Assembly (NCBI GenBank): GCA_002167365.1
Contig: NHCU01000038.1
Location: 33,559 to 73,362 of the forward strand
Length of the DNA stretch: 39,804 nucleotides
Origin: Betaproteobacteria bacterium TMED41
Lineage (GTDB): Bacteria; Pseudomonadota; Gammaproteobacteria; Burkholderiales; Burkholderiaceae_A
Reading direction: 5' to 3'
This document shows, piece after piece, positions 9,773-19,117 of this stretch. The notes under the pieces are model-generated. The model saw only the letters and a program-made list of their open reading frames with translations. It ran no database searches and had not been told where the DNA came from. The translations under genes and the position numbers were made by a program. Each line of letters begins with the position of its first letter. Positions within the stretch are counted from its first letter, which is position 1.

Positions 9773-11162
9773 TAATTTTTTTAATTCTTTCAGATGGAAA
9801 AATTATTTTAAAAGTACTTCCTTTCCCTATTTTGCTCTCAATTTTTAATTTTGACTCATGTTTTAAAGCAATATTTTTCACTATTGAAAGTCCCAGTCCT
9901 GTTCCACCACTTTTTTGTGAGCGTGATTTTTCAACTCTATAAAAACGTTCCGATATGAATGGTAAGTGATGAGCCTCAATACCTGGGCCAGTATCAGTTA
10001 CCTTAAATATACCTTCCTGATTTGTATTAACTTGCCAGGAGATTTGAATTTCTCCACCTGGCTCAGTATAGGTAATAGAGTTATTTATAAGGTTCCAGAA
10101 AGCGCTAAAAACTTGCTCATAATTTCCAAGCAGGTTAAATTTTTTTTCGTTATTTAATGTTACTTGATGACGATTTTTGCTGATTTGAAGTGTAACTTCT
10201 AACATTTTACAAAATAGACTTTCTAGGTCAACTTCGATGCGAGTCGCGGAAATTTGCTGGGTGTCTAATCGAGACAAAACTAACAAATCGCGAACTAAAT
10301 TTTCCATTCTACAAGTTTGTTGAGACATCTCTTTCAACATAGACTGTGTTTTTTTTTTGTCCAAAGGAACTTCAATCATTGTTTCTATGAAGCCACTCAG
10401 TATTGTTAACGGAGTTTTTAACTCATGTGAAACATTTGCAACAAAGTCTTTTTTGGAGGATTCAAGCCTTTTTAATTTGGTAATATCTCTACAGATCAAA
10501 AGTCTCTCGTTTTCGTCATAGGGTAGAATTTGCAATTCTATTACGCGATTTTCAACGGGTAAATTTTCTAAAATTATTGACTCAGACCAATCTTTTTTTT
10601 GGAGAAACTCGTCGAAACTGGGGTTTCTAATTATATTTATTATATTTTTACCTAAGTCATAATCAGATCTAATGCTCAGATAACTTTCAGCTTTAGGCGT
10701 GGCGAAAACAATTTGGTTGTTGTTATCAATAATTACCACTCCATCAGGCATAGCCTCAGTAGATCTTTTAAATCCTGCAAGCTTTTTATTTAAAGTTTCT
10801 TGTTGATGAGTAACCGACCTAATCAATCGAGTAATTTCAGCATGAATGAGATCATAGATTCCAATGCTACCGTGATAATTTTTTTTAGTTGGGTTGTTGA
10901 TCCATTTAGCAATTTTTTGTAATTCCCAATATTGAAATATTAACCAGGAAATAAGAAGAATTATTGCTGTAATAAAACCTAATTCTACTGAAAAAGTTTT
11001 ACCAATAATTAAACTTGTTGCAAAAATTGCAAGAATTGAAAAAAATACCCGAGACCAAAAACTTAAAAATGAATTTGAGTGAATACTACCTTTTGTTTTT
11101 AGTAAAATTTCACTTTCTGTCTTAAGCTTTTTTTGTTGGGCTTTGTGTAAATCTGTATCCAC
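9741..11162 (-). CDS. phoR: Sensor histidine kinase PhoR
   Basis: H-box VANVSHELKTPLTILSGFIETM, HATPase motifs GTGLGLSIVKNI, PAS-like region, two N-terminal TM segments; paired with phoB. Confidence 0.88.
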   Translation of the reverse strand: MDTDLHKAQQKKLKTESEILLKTKGSIHSNSFLSFWSRVFFSILAIFATSLIIGKTFSVELGFITAIILLISWLIFQYWELQKIAKWINNPTKKNYHGSIGIYDLIHAEITRLIRSVTHQQETLNKKLAGFKRSTEAMPDGVVIIDNNNQIVFATPKAESYLSIRSDYDLGKNIINIIRNPSFDEFLQKKDWSESIILENLPVENRVIELQILPYDENERLLICRDITKLKRLESSKKDFVANVSHELKTPLTILSGFIETMIEVPLDKKKTQSMLKEMSQQTCRMENLVRDLLVLSRLDTQQISATRIEVDLESLFCKMLEVTLQISKNRHQVTLNNEKKFNLLGNYEQVFSAFWNLINNSITYTEPGGEIQISWQVNTNQEGIFKVTDTGPGIEAHHLPFISERFYRVEKSRSQKSGGTGLGLSIVKNIALKHESKLKIESKIGKGSTFKIIFPSERIKKINEKHEKDSNK

Positions 11163-11823
11163 TGCCTCTTATGGTTTCAAGGTGTATGTGATGAGATGTC
11201 GGTATAAGTGCTTTTCTTAACCTTCGGATATGAACGTCAACCGTTCTCTCTTCGACAAAAATATGGTCTCCCCAAACATGATCGAGCAGTTGGCTTCTAC
11301 TATGAACTCTTTCTGAGTGTGTCAAAAAAAAATGGAGAAGTCTGAATTCAGTCGGGCCAAGAGACAGAGATTTATCATTTGCAGTTATTCTGTGAGTTGA
11401 AGGATCTAAAACAATACCGGACATTGAGACACAATCATCTGTTAGTTGTGGAGCCCTTCTTCTGAGAACGGCTTTGATACGGGCTACTAACTCTTTAGGG
11501 GAAAAGGGCTTAGTTATATAGTCATCAGCACCACTTTCCAACCCCTCTATTTTGTCCTCTTCACAAGTCCTAGCGGTTAGCATTATTATTGGAACTAATT
11601 TTGTTCTATCACAAGTTCTTAAATGTTTTGCATATTGAGAACCATTTGTACCCGGGAGCATCCAATCTAATAAAATAAGATCTGGTAACTCTAGTTTAAT
11701 TAACGCTTCAGCCTGACTCGTGTCCATTGCGCGAAGAACTTTATGGCCAGCATAAGTTAAATTGACCGCAATAATTTCGGAGATTGCTGGTTCGTCTTCG
11801 ATGACTAATATATTACAATTCAT
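11122..11823 (-). CDS. phoB: OmpR/PhoB-family response regulator PhoB
   Basis: Receiver domain (LILLDWMLPGTNG, ADDYITKPFSPKEL) plus winged-helix domain (VDVHIRRLRKAL, TIRGSGYRF). Confidence 0.92.
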   Translation of the reverse strand: MNCNILVIEDEPAISEIIAVNLTYAGHKVLRAMDTSQAEALIKLELPDLILLDWMLPGTNGSQYAKHLRTCDRTKLVPIIMLTARTCEEDKIEGLESGADDYITKPFSPKELVARIKAVLRRRAPQLTDDCVSMSGIVLDPSTHRITANDKSLSLGPTEFRLLHFFLTHSERVHSRSQLLDHVWGDHIFVEERTVDVHIRRLRKALIPTSHHIHLETIRGSGYRFTQSPTKKA

Positions 11824-11845
11824 AATTATAAACTATTATAGAAAT

Positions 11846-11863
11846 ATTACATGTAAATGACAA
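11846..11863 (-). promoter_or_regulatory. Candidate PHO box upstream of phoB
   Basis: Minus strand TTGTCAT-TTAC-ATGTAAT: two 7-mers in 11-bp phase resembling CTGTCAT-N4-CTGTCAT (6/7 and 5/7 matches); TATAAT on the same strand at 11840-11835. Confidence 0.3.
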
Positions 11864-12279
11864 ATGAAAAAGTAGAAGACATACCTTCAGAAATTGTTGT
11901 CAATCAAAAACAATCATGTCTTGAATTTTTATTTTCACAAGGCAACAATCGCACTTTATCTTTTGAGTTTTTAAGAGTTCATTCCCCCTCCGCTGAGGTA
12001 GTTGGGCATGGTAAAGGACAAGAGGTTGTCCAAGTAGGAAAAAAAGATGTCAAAATAGTAAAACTTGAGCACATTGGGAATTATGGTGTGAAACCCAAAT
12101 TTTCTGACGATCATAATACCGGAATATACTCATGGTCTTATTTGTCTTGGTTACTGGACAACAAAGATTTATTATGGGATAAATATTTAAAAAAGCTAGA
12201 GGATATTGGTGCTTCAAGAATTAAGGATGAGCTTCAGCCTAATTTAAAAAATACAGATGGTGAATTCAAAAAAAAATAA
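11857..12279 (+). CDS. DUF971 (GBBH-like N-terminal) domain protein
   Basis: SCLEFLFSQGNNRTLSFEFLRVHSPSAEVVGHG...GIYSWSYLSWL; located before ubiE as in other proteobacteria. Confidence 0.85.
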   Translation: MTNEKVEDIPSEIVVNQKQSCLEFLFSQGNNRTLSFEFLRVHSPSAEVVGHGKGQEVVQVGKKDVKIVKLEHIGNYGVKPKFSDDHNTGIYSWSYLSWLLDNKDLLWDKYLKKLEDIGASRIKDELQPNLKNTDGEFKKK

Positions 12280-13009
12280 AAAAATGGTGGATTTTGGTTT
12301 TCAAGCAGTGCCTGCCTCAGAGAAAGAAAAATTAGTCAACGAGGTATTTAATGATGTGGCAGATAAATATGATCTGATGAATGATCTGTCATCATTTGGA
12401 TTACACCGCTTATGGAAAAAACAAGCAGTTAAATTAATGAACTTAAGCCTCGGAGATGTTGTCCTAGATGTGGCTTCTGGTACAGGTGACATGGCTTATT
12501 CCATATCAAAAAAAATCGGTACTAGCGGTTCAATAATCGTCTCAGATATTAACAATAAGATGCTTTTAAATGGGAGGGATAGGTTGTTAGATAAAGGCGT
12601 GGATTCTTTCGCAATCAATTGTAGTGCAGAATCATTACCATTTAAAGATTCAACTTTTGATAAGGTTTCTATTGCTTTTGGGCTTAGAAACATCACCAAA
12701 AAAGCAGTTGCATTGAAAGAAATGAATCGCGTTCTCAAGCCTAGTGGAAAATTGGTTATTTTGGAATTTTCCAAAATCATTAAATCAGTTGCACCCATAT
12801 ATGATTGGTACTCATTTAATGTGATGCCACTAGTCGGTGAGCGAGTTGCTGGAACAAGAAATGCATATAAATATTTGGCTGAGTCCATAAGACAATATCC
12901 AACTCCTGAAGAGGTATCGAATTTGATTCTGGGGGCGGGTTTTTTGTCTGCTCGTTTTCAAACAATGTCATTTGGAGTTGTCTCAATTCATCAAGCCATT
13001 TCTGGTTGA
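12257..13009 (+). CDS. ubiE: Ubiquinone/menaquinone biosynthesis C-methyltransferase
   Basis: FGFQAVPASEKEKLVNEVFNDVADKYDLMND, DVASGTGDMAY, AFGLRNI; start could also be 12284 (MVDFGFQ). Confidence 0.94.
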   Translation: MVNSKKNKKMVDFGFQAVPASEKEKLVNEVFNDVADKYDLMNDLSSFGLHRLWKKQAVKLMNLSLGDVVLDVASGTGDMAYSISKKIGTSGSIIVSDINNKMLLNGRDRLLDKGVDSFAINCSAESLPFKDSTFDKVSIAFGLRNITKKAVALKEMNRVLKPSGKLVILEFSKIIKSVAPIYDWYSFNVMPLVGERVAGTRNAYKYLAESIRQYPTPEEVSNLILGAGFLSARFQTMSFGVVSIHQAISG

Positions 13010-13028
13010 ACTATTATTAGGAAATTTT

Positions 13029-13922
13029 ATGAACAACATACAATTTAAAGTTTTCAACTTTTTTTTAATTTTAATTTTTTTTACTGTTTCATTATTTCTA
13101 GCAGTTGAATCTGCTGAGGCCAGAAGAATGGGTTTTGGTAGATCTATTGGAAAACCCCCTCCTATGAAACGTCAAATGATTCCCCCATCTCAAGGTGTAA
13201 AAAAGTCGGTGGACAAAACACCCGTGAAAGGAGTTAGTGCGGCTAATAATAAAACTCGAGGAGGTTTTATGGGACCTTTAGCAGGATTAGCTGCTGGATT
13301 AGGATTAGCTGCATTGGCTTCTTACTTGGGCATTGGCTCAGAATTGATGGGATTTCTCTTAATACTATTGGCAATTGCTGCTATTTATTTTGTTGTAAGG
13401 TTTTTTTTGCGAAGCATGCAAAATAATCCCTCTTATGAGGGTGTTCCATCAAATTTAAACAGGGAAATTACTAGTGAGACTATTGGTTTAAAAACTGGTG
13501 CACCGAGTACTATTTTGCGTGAGGCAAGTAATGAGGTTTCACAAGATGAAATAGATAATTTTTTAGAAAATTCAAAAAAACAATTTGTTGAAATACAAAA
13601 GATCTGGGACTCTGGAAATGTCGAAAATTTGAAAAATTTTTGCACTGAAGACTTAATTTTGCAACTTAGTGATCAAATAAAAGAAAAAATTAATGAGGCA
13701 AGCAAATCATCAATAACTCAATTGAATGCGACCTGGGAAGGTATGGATTCTTATACAAACGATGATGGAACCGAATATGAGGAAGTATATATTTTGTTCT
13801 CAGGAATGATTAGAGAGCAAGAAAATGGTTTGACTAATCAATTTTCGGAGACTTGGACCTTGCAAAGAATAAAATCTACCAGTGATGGCTGGCTCATAGC
13901 TGGAATAACCCAAGTAAACTAA
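13029..13922 (+). CDS. Tim44-like domain membrane protein
   Basis: Signal/TM region, ARRMGFGRSIGK segment, TM cluster, C-terminal Tim44-like domain; start moved from track 12972 to ATG 13029, which begins a signal-like sequence. Confidence 0.8.
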   Translation: MNNIQFKVFNFFLILIFFTVSLFLAVESAEARRMGFGRSIGKPPPMKRQMIPPSQGVKKSVDKTPVKGVSAANNKTRGGFMGPLAGLAAGLGLAALASYLGIGSELMGFLLILLAIAAIYFVVRFFLRSMQNNPSYEGVPSNLNREITSETIGLKTGAPSTILREASNEVSQDEIDNFLENSKKQFVEIQKIWDSGNVENLKNFCTEDLILQLSDQIKEKINEASKSSITQLNATWEGMDSYTNDDGTEYEEVYILFSGMIREQENGLTNQFSETWTLQRIKSTSDGWLIAGITQVN

Positions 13923-13926
13923 TTCC

Positions 13927-14571
13927 GTGATTAAGCTTTTGCCAGGATTGCGGGATTTTATAAATTTAAAAATAGAGGACAATCCAGAGCTGTGGAGCAA
14001 TCTTAAAAAATTTAAAAATACCTTCATTCATATCCGTTTTGTTGACAAACCATTAAGAGATTATTATTTGGTCTTCAGTATTGATGGAGACGGGTTGCTA
14101 AAGTCCTCGTCCATCAACAACGCTAAAGAATTCGAACATGGGAATTCACCTATGGAGAGTTCAGCAGTAGATATTGTTGTCAGTTTAGATAATGCTTACT
14201 TCACTAATGTTGGTAAGGAGTTTGTGGGATGGGGTTTTGATTTTAACAAATCAGATTTACCGGATGCAAATGTTTTTACATCCGGATTAAAAATCGAAGG
14301 TGACGCCAGCACCATTCAGGAACTAGCTCCACTACTAGAATTAATCCTAAGTGACTTATCACCTCTTGCAAGTTACATAAAAAAATCGTCAGTAAATATG
14401 ACTATGAAAAATTTCTTTGAATATTATTTGCAAAAAGAGAAGACATTTTTGATTCGGGGTGATTTTGAGGACTTTGTAAAAAATGTTCGAATATTTAGAA
14501 ATGATATTGATAGAGTGAAAAAAAAAATAGAAATCTTGGGGGAAAAAGGTCAGTCAGTTGAAAATTTATGA
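13927..14571 (+). CDS. ubiJ: SCP2-domain ubiquinone biosynthesis accessory factor UbiJ-like
   Basis: Position after ubiE-Tim44; SCP2-like segment and C-terminal helix (RNDIDRVKKKIEILGEK). Confidence 0.7.
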   Translation: MIKLLPGLRDFINLKIEDNPELWSNLKKFKNTFIHIRFVDKPLRDYYLVFSIDGDGLLKSSSINNAKEFEHGNSPMESSAVDIVVSLDNAYFTNVGKEFVGWGFDFNKSDLPDANVFTSGLKIEGDASTIQELAPLLELILSDLSPLASYIKKSSVNMTMKNFFEYYLQKEKTFLIRGDFEDFVKNVRIFRNDIDRVKKKIEILGEKGQSVENL

Positions 14572-15107
14572 TTTAACTTACTAGTAATGAATGCTGCTAG
14601 GAAACATTTTATGATGTCTCCTGGAATAAATGCCAAAGTAAGGTATGAAGCTTGAAGAAAGTTTAATTCAGTGATTAAAACTAATCCAATAATTCCGCAT
14701 GCATGGATAGTTATTATTCCGCCAATGAAGCAAGCAAATACAGACGCTAAATAAATTTTAAGATGGTTCTTAAGAACTGCAAAAATTATGGATATGGTGC
14801 CAGCTCCTATAATCCACCCAAATAAGTATCCCGCTGAGGGGGCAAAAAAAACCGAAATACCCCCTCTTCCTCCAGACAAAAGTGGAGCACCGATAAGTAC
14901 CAACATTAAAAAAATACCGACAGAATAGATTGAGTTTCTATACGAAAGTAAGGTCCCTGACAACATAACTCCTAAAGTTTGGGCAGTAATTGGAACACCT
15001 GGCAAAAAAGGCAAATCAATTTTTGGGATGAGACCAAGAACAGAAATTATCGCCACATGACTGGCAATTTGGACTTGATCAAGATATTTATTCAATTTTT
15101 CCTTCAA
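14550..15107 (-). CDS. bioY: Biotin ECF transporter S component BioY
   Basis: LPFLPGVPITAQTLGVMLSGTLLSYR, SAGYLFGWIIGA, FIPGDIIKCFLAAFI motifs. Confidence 0.93.
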   Translation of the reverse strand: MKEKLNKYLDQVQIASHVAIISVLGLIPKIDLPFLPGVPITAQTLGVMLSGTLLSYRNSIYSVGIFLMLVLIGAPLLSGGRGGISVFFAPSAGYLFGWIIGAGTISIIFAVLKNHLKIYLASVFACFIGGIITIHACGIIGLVLITELNFLQASYLTLAFIPGDIIKCFLAAFITSKLNHKFSTD

Positions 15108-16584
15108 ACCTTTTGAGTAGAAGTTTTTTCCCGAGTTCTACACCAGGTTGATCAAAGGGGTTTATGTTCCATATGCATGCTAAGACAAAAATTTTATGCT
15201 CTTGCATTGACAACAAGGAACCGAGCGTTTGAGGGGTGATTTCATCGAGACAAAAAATAGTTGATGGTCGGTTTCCAAAAAAGTTATTTTTTTTATCTCC
15301 AAAAAAAAGTGCATCTGCTTGGGCTTTTAAACTAGAGAGCATAAAAGCAGAATACAGATCATTGCTTTTATCAACACAACTAGATTCTTTTAGACCATAG
15401 AAATCTATAGGAATAATTTCTTTGCCCTGGTGGAGAAGTTGAAAGTAGGCATGCTGACCCTCAATACCTGGTCCTCCCCAAACTATCTGTCCGGTTTTGA
15501 ACTGACACAATTCTCCATTTGTGTGTACATTCTTACCCAAAGACTCCATGTCTAATTGTTGAAGGTATGTAACCAATTGGTCTAATTTTGAGGAATAAGT
15601 GGCAACAACGTAAGATGGAATATTAAGAAAGCTTCTATTCCATAACGATATTAGAGCAGAAAGTATTGGCAAATTTAATGAGAAATCCGTATTTAAAAAG
15701 TGATCATCCATTTCTTTTGCACCATTTAAAAATTCCCGAAATTTTTTTGTTCCAATGCTGATCGCTAGGGGAAGCCCCATAGATGACCAAACTGAAAACC
15801 TTCCTCTAATCCAATCCCAAATCCGAAAAGTGTAATTCTCTAAATAGCCTTCGGATCTACTTTTGGCCAAATTAGCAGTAACAACTGAGAAGTGTTTTTT
15901 TAAGTCACTATTTGAACAACCCTGAGTAAGCATCCATCTGCGGGCATAATTTTTTAAAATTAAAATTTCGGGAGTTTTGAAGGACTTACTTTGAATTAAA
16001 AAAAGGGTCTCACTTGGCTTTAGCTTTTGTAAAATCTCATTAAAATAACAACAATCTGGATTAGAAACAAAAAAAAGATTTATCATTTTGGAATTATCAT
16101 TTGATTTAAGCGCTTCTGTTGCAAACTTAGGACCCAAAACCGAGCCTCCTAATCCAAGAACAACTACATTTTTAATTGGATTGTTTCTCCACCCTAAAAT
16201 CTTGGAACTCCTTAATTGATCGGCAAAAAAAAGAAATTTTTCTAATTCGTACTCCACCTCACCTTTGATTTGATTTTCTAGTATTGGAGATTTTTTCCCC
16301 GCCCTCAAAACCGTATGAGAAAATGTAGCCTTGTTTTTGGTGGAATAAAACTCCAACATTTTTTGTTTTAATTGGGAATCTTCAGCTAAAAAAATAAGTT
16401 TTTTTAATATTTTAGAGTTAATATTTTGTCTTGAAAAATCTACAGTGATACCGCATTTTTTTATTATGAATTGAGTAGCAAGTTTTTTTTCTTCATTTGC
16501 GACTGTTGATTTAATTTTTGTCGCTTCTTCAATCAAATCAAGCCATGTTTTTTTTTCATTTGGAAGTTGAGTATTATTGGTCAA
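15088..16584 (-). CDS. pgi: Glucose-6-phosphate isomerase
   Basis: VVLGLGGSVLGPKF, FSVWSSMGLPLAISIG, EGQHAYFQLLHQGKEIIPIDF. Confidence 0.93.
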   Translation of the reverse strand: MTNNTQLPNEKKTWLDLIEEATKIKSTVANEEKKLATQFIIKKCGITVDFSRQNINSKILKKLIFLAEDSQLKQKMLEFYSTKNKATFSHTVLRAGKKSPILENQIKGEVEYELEKFLFFADQLRSSKILGWRNNPIKNVVVLGLGGSVLGPKFATEALKSNDNSKMINLFFVSNPDCCYFNEILQKLKPSETLFLIQSKSFKTPEILILKNYARRWMLTQGCSNSDLKKHFSVVTANLAKSRSEGYLENYTFRIWDWIRGRFSVWSSMGLPLAISIGTKKFREFLNGAKEMDDHFLNTDFSLNLPILSALISLWNRSFLNIPSYVVATYSSKLDQLVTYLQQLDMESLGKNVHTNGELCQFKTGQIVWGGPGIEGQHAYFQLLHQGKEIIPIDFYGLKESSCVDKSNDLYSAFMLSSLKAQADALFFGDKKNNFFGNRPSTIFCLDEITPQTLGSLLSMQEHKIFVLACIWNINPFDQPGVELGKKLLLKRFEGKIE

Positions 16585-16689
16585 ATTGTGTTTTCTCTTG
16601 TTTTCTTATTGCTGATTTATATGAATCAGTTCTAATGTAGGCGTTCAGGGTTAAAATTAGTATATATTTTACAAAAAAAAGAAAATTAA

Positions 16690-17040
16690 ATGAAAAAAAT
16701 CATGCTTGGAGCAAAAATTCATCGTGCAACCGTGACAGGGAACGATCTTCATTATGAGGGTTCATGCGCAATTGATGAAGATCTTATAGATGTAGCAGGC
16801 ATGAACCTCTTTGAGAAGATAGAAATATACAATATTAATACTGGCGAAAGATTTGAAACTTATATAATTGCAGCGCCTCGAGGGTCGGGAATTATTGCCC
16901 TAAATGGAGCTGCGGCTCGCAAGGCTGTTATCGGCGATTTGGTTATAGTTTGTAGTTACCTTACTCTAGACATCGATGAGGTTATCGCTCACAAGCCTAT
17001 AATAGTGTTGGTTGATGACAAAAATCGCCTTGTTAAATAA
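16690..17040 (+). CDS. panD: Aspartate 1-decarboxylase
   Basis: MKKIMLGAKIHRATVTGNDLHYEGSCAID with self-cleavage G-S, 116 aa. Confidence 0.96.
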   Translation: MKKIMLGAKIHRATVTGNDLHYEGSCAIDEDLIDVAGMNLFEKIEIYNINTGERFETYIIAAPRGSGIIALNGAAARKAVIGDLVIVCSYLTLDIDEVIAHKPIIVLVDDKNRLVK

Positions 17041-17106
17041 ATTTAATTTTATTTAAACTTCTGTACTAGAAACGAATTATGCTTATCTTCAAATTATTTA
17101 ATCAAT

Positions 17107-18990
17107 GTGAACACTAACAAAACATCAATACTTTTAGATGATTTTTCCAGTTGTCAATCCAAGTTATCAAGTAGGATATATAGTAATCCTCAAAAAAAAA
17201 TGGTCGCTATTTCTTATTCCGAAGTTAAGGATGTAATTGCAGAGATTGAGAAGGCTTTAGGGGACGGATTATTTATAGTTGCTTTATTTTCCTATGAGTT
17301 AGGGGGTTTTTTCAATAATTTGTCCCTTGGAAAATTTCAAAAACCCCTAATTATTGCCTGGGCTTTTAAAAAGGTTGAAAAAGTATCAAAATCCTCTGTG
17401 GATCTTTGGTTAAGCCAAGAAATTGAGGAAGATGCAAAGGGCTCTAAAAAATCATTAAACAACTCGGGAATTTGTAATGTTCGTATGAATTCTAATGAGA
17501 TGCAATACGAAAAAAAAATAAAAAAAATTTTCCAAAATATCCTTTTAGGCAATACGTATCAGGTAAATTACACTTTTAAAGTTTATGCAAATGCATACGG
17601 CTCTCCAGTAGATTTGTATATGAAACTTAGAGAAAGACAACCTAGTAGGTTTGGGGCTTTGATTCGAGATAACGGTTTTAATGTCATGTCTTTCTCTCCT
17701 GAGTGGTTTGTTGAGCTTGATAATGGGACCTTGAGAGCAAAGCCCATGAAAGGCACATTGGCAGTTGCAGGCAGTAAGCCTTCAGATTTAAGCAAGGACA
17801 AAAAAAACAGAGCAGAAAATATTATGATAGTTGATCTATTAAGAAATGATTTAGGTCGCATAAGTGAGATTGGAAGTGTCAAAGTCCCTAAACTTTTTGA
17901 AATTGAACGGGTCGGGGAAATATTTCAAATGACTTCTACTGTGGAGTCAAAAATAAAAAAAAATATTGGTTTAGAAAAACTTCTTGAGGCAATTTATCCT
18001 TGTGGTTCAGTGACTGGTGCCCCAAAAAACCAAACAATGAAAATTATAAAAGATTTGGAAAACGAAGATAGAGGGTTTTATTGTGGATCAATTGGGTGGC
18101 TGGACCCTTGTTCCTCGCCAAATAGTTTACTTGGTAATCTTATGATGAGTGTCAGTATCAGAACTGCAGTCATGTCGGGACACAATTTAACTTTTGGCGT
18201 GGGATCCGGAATAACTATCGATTCAAATTACAAAGAAGAGTGGAAAGAGTGTTTATTGAAAGCATCTTTTTTGGTCAGGTTGCCCAGTGGGGTTGGTTTA
18301 TTTGAGACTATCAGAATTGAGGGAAATGTTCCAAAATTCCTTAAAAATCATATAATTAGATTAATCAAATCTGCAGGAAATTTTGGAATACCATGTGATC
18401 CAGACCTTTTAGAAGAGTTGGTCCACCAAAAAATTAGTCGGGATAATATTCAGAAGAACAAGCTTTATAAATTAAAAATAACCCTTTCTCCTGAGGGAAA
18501 TTATGACATTGAGATAAATCCATTGGAAAACATTGACCCTTTTCCAAAAATCTTCTGGGCTGCAGAATTGATTGGAAAACAAAAATCAGTTGTTGATAGT
18601 AGAGATCCAACTTTTTATCACAAGACAACCAGCAGGTATATTTACGATCGTGCTTGGAAAGAGGCTGAAAAAAAAGGTGGGTTTGATGGGATTTTTATCA
18701 ACGAAAAGGGGCAAGTCACTGAGGGTGGAAGAACTAATTTGTTCATTAGGAATGGCGATAATTGGCAAACACCGCCAATATCATGTGGATTGTTGCCTGG
18801 TGTAATGCGTGCGATAATAATAAAAGATAAGGATACAAAAGTGCAAGAAGCGCCACTGACTCCCAAAGATGTTATCGAGGCTGAGAGTGTTTACATTTGC
18901 AACTCACTTCGAGGACTTGTTGAAGTCGATTTTAGCAGTTTGGCCTCAGGAATTAATGTTCTGGAGTATTCTACTATTGATGAAGCATAG
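17107..18990 (+). CDS. Aminodeoxychorismate synthase component I fused to aminodeoxychorismate lyase
   Basis: PabB-type chorismate-binding domain with PMKGT motif, then PabC-like class IV aminotransferase domain (VGLFETIRI...TEGGRTNLFI...LLPGVMR); GTG start. Confidence 0.88.
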   Translation: MNTNKTSILLDDFSSCQSKLSSRIYSNPQKKMVAISYSEVKDVIAEIEKALGDGLFIVALFSYELGGFFNNLSLGKFQKPLIIAWAFKKVEKVSKSSVDLWLSQEIEEDAKGSKKSLNNSGICNVRMNSNEMQYEKKIKKIFQNILLGNTYQVNYTFKVYANAYGSPVDLYMKLRERQPSRFGALIRDNGFNVMSFSPEWFVELDNGTLRAKPMKGTLAVAGSKPSDLSKDKKNRAENIMIVDLLRNDLGRISEIGSVKVPKLFEIERVGEIFQMTSTVESKIKKNIGLEKLLEAIYPCGSVTGAPKNQTMKIIKDLENEDRGFYCGSIGWLDPCSSPNSLLGNLMMSVSIRTAVMSGHNLTFGVGSGITIDSNYKEEWKECLLKASFLVRLPSGVGLFETIRIEGNVPKFLKNHIIRLIKSAGNFGIPCDPDLLEELVHQKISRDNIQKNKLYKLKITLSPEGNYDIEINPLENIDPFPKIFWAAELIGKQKSVVDSRDPTFYHKTTSRYIYDRAWKEAEKKGGFDGIFINEKGQVTEGGRTNLFIRNGDNWQTPPISCGLLPGVMRAIIIKDKDTKVQEAPLTPKDVIEAESVYICNSLRGLVEVDFSSLASGINVLEYSTIDEA

Positions 18991-19039
18991 TCAAAAGGTT
19001 ATTATTCTCGAATTGCCAGTAACAACTAGTGGTTAATTC

Positions 19040-19069
19040 TTTACACTATCGGTTTGACTAATTTAATAT
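19040..19069 (+). promoter_or_regulatory. Possible sigma-70-like promoter upstream of glyA
   Basis: TTTACA (19040-19045) - 18 nt - TAATAT (19064-19069); near-palindrome AACAACTAGTGGTT at 19021-19034 just upstream. Confidence 0.25.
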
Positions 19070-19117
19070 AAATATTGAGCTTATTTAAAAAACATAAGTA
19101 CAAACAGGAGTTTATTT

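Noticed and set aside
18434-18866. Overlapping small ORFs inside pabB-pabC on both strands
   Set aside because: The main 627-aa frame is continuous with clear domain motifs; the others are shadow frames.
18991-19117. Glycine riboswitch upstream of glyA
   Set aside because: The 127-bp region is AT-rich and shows no recognisable glycine aptamer core.
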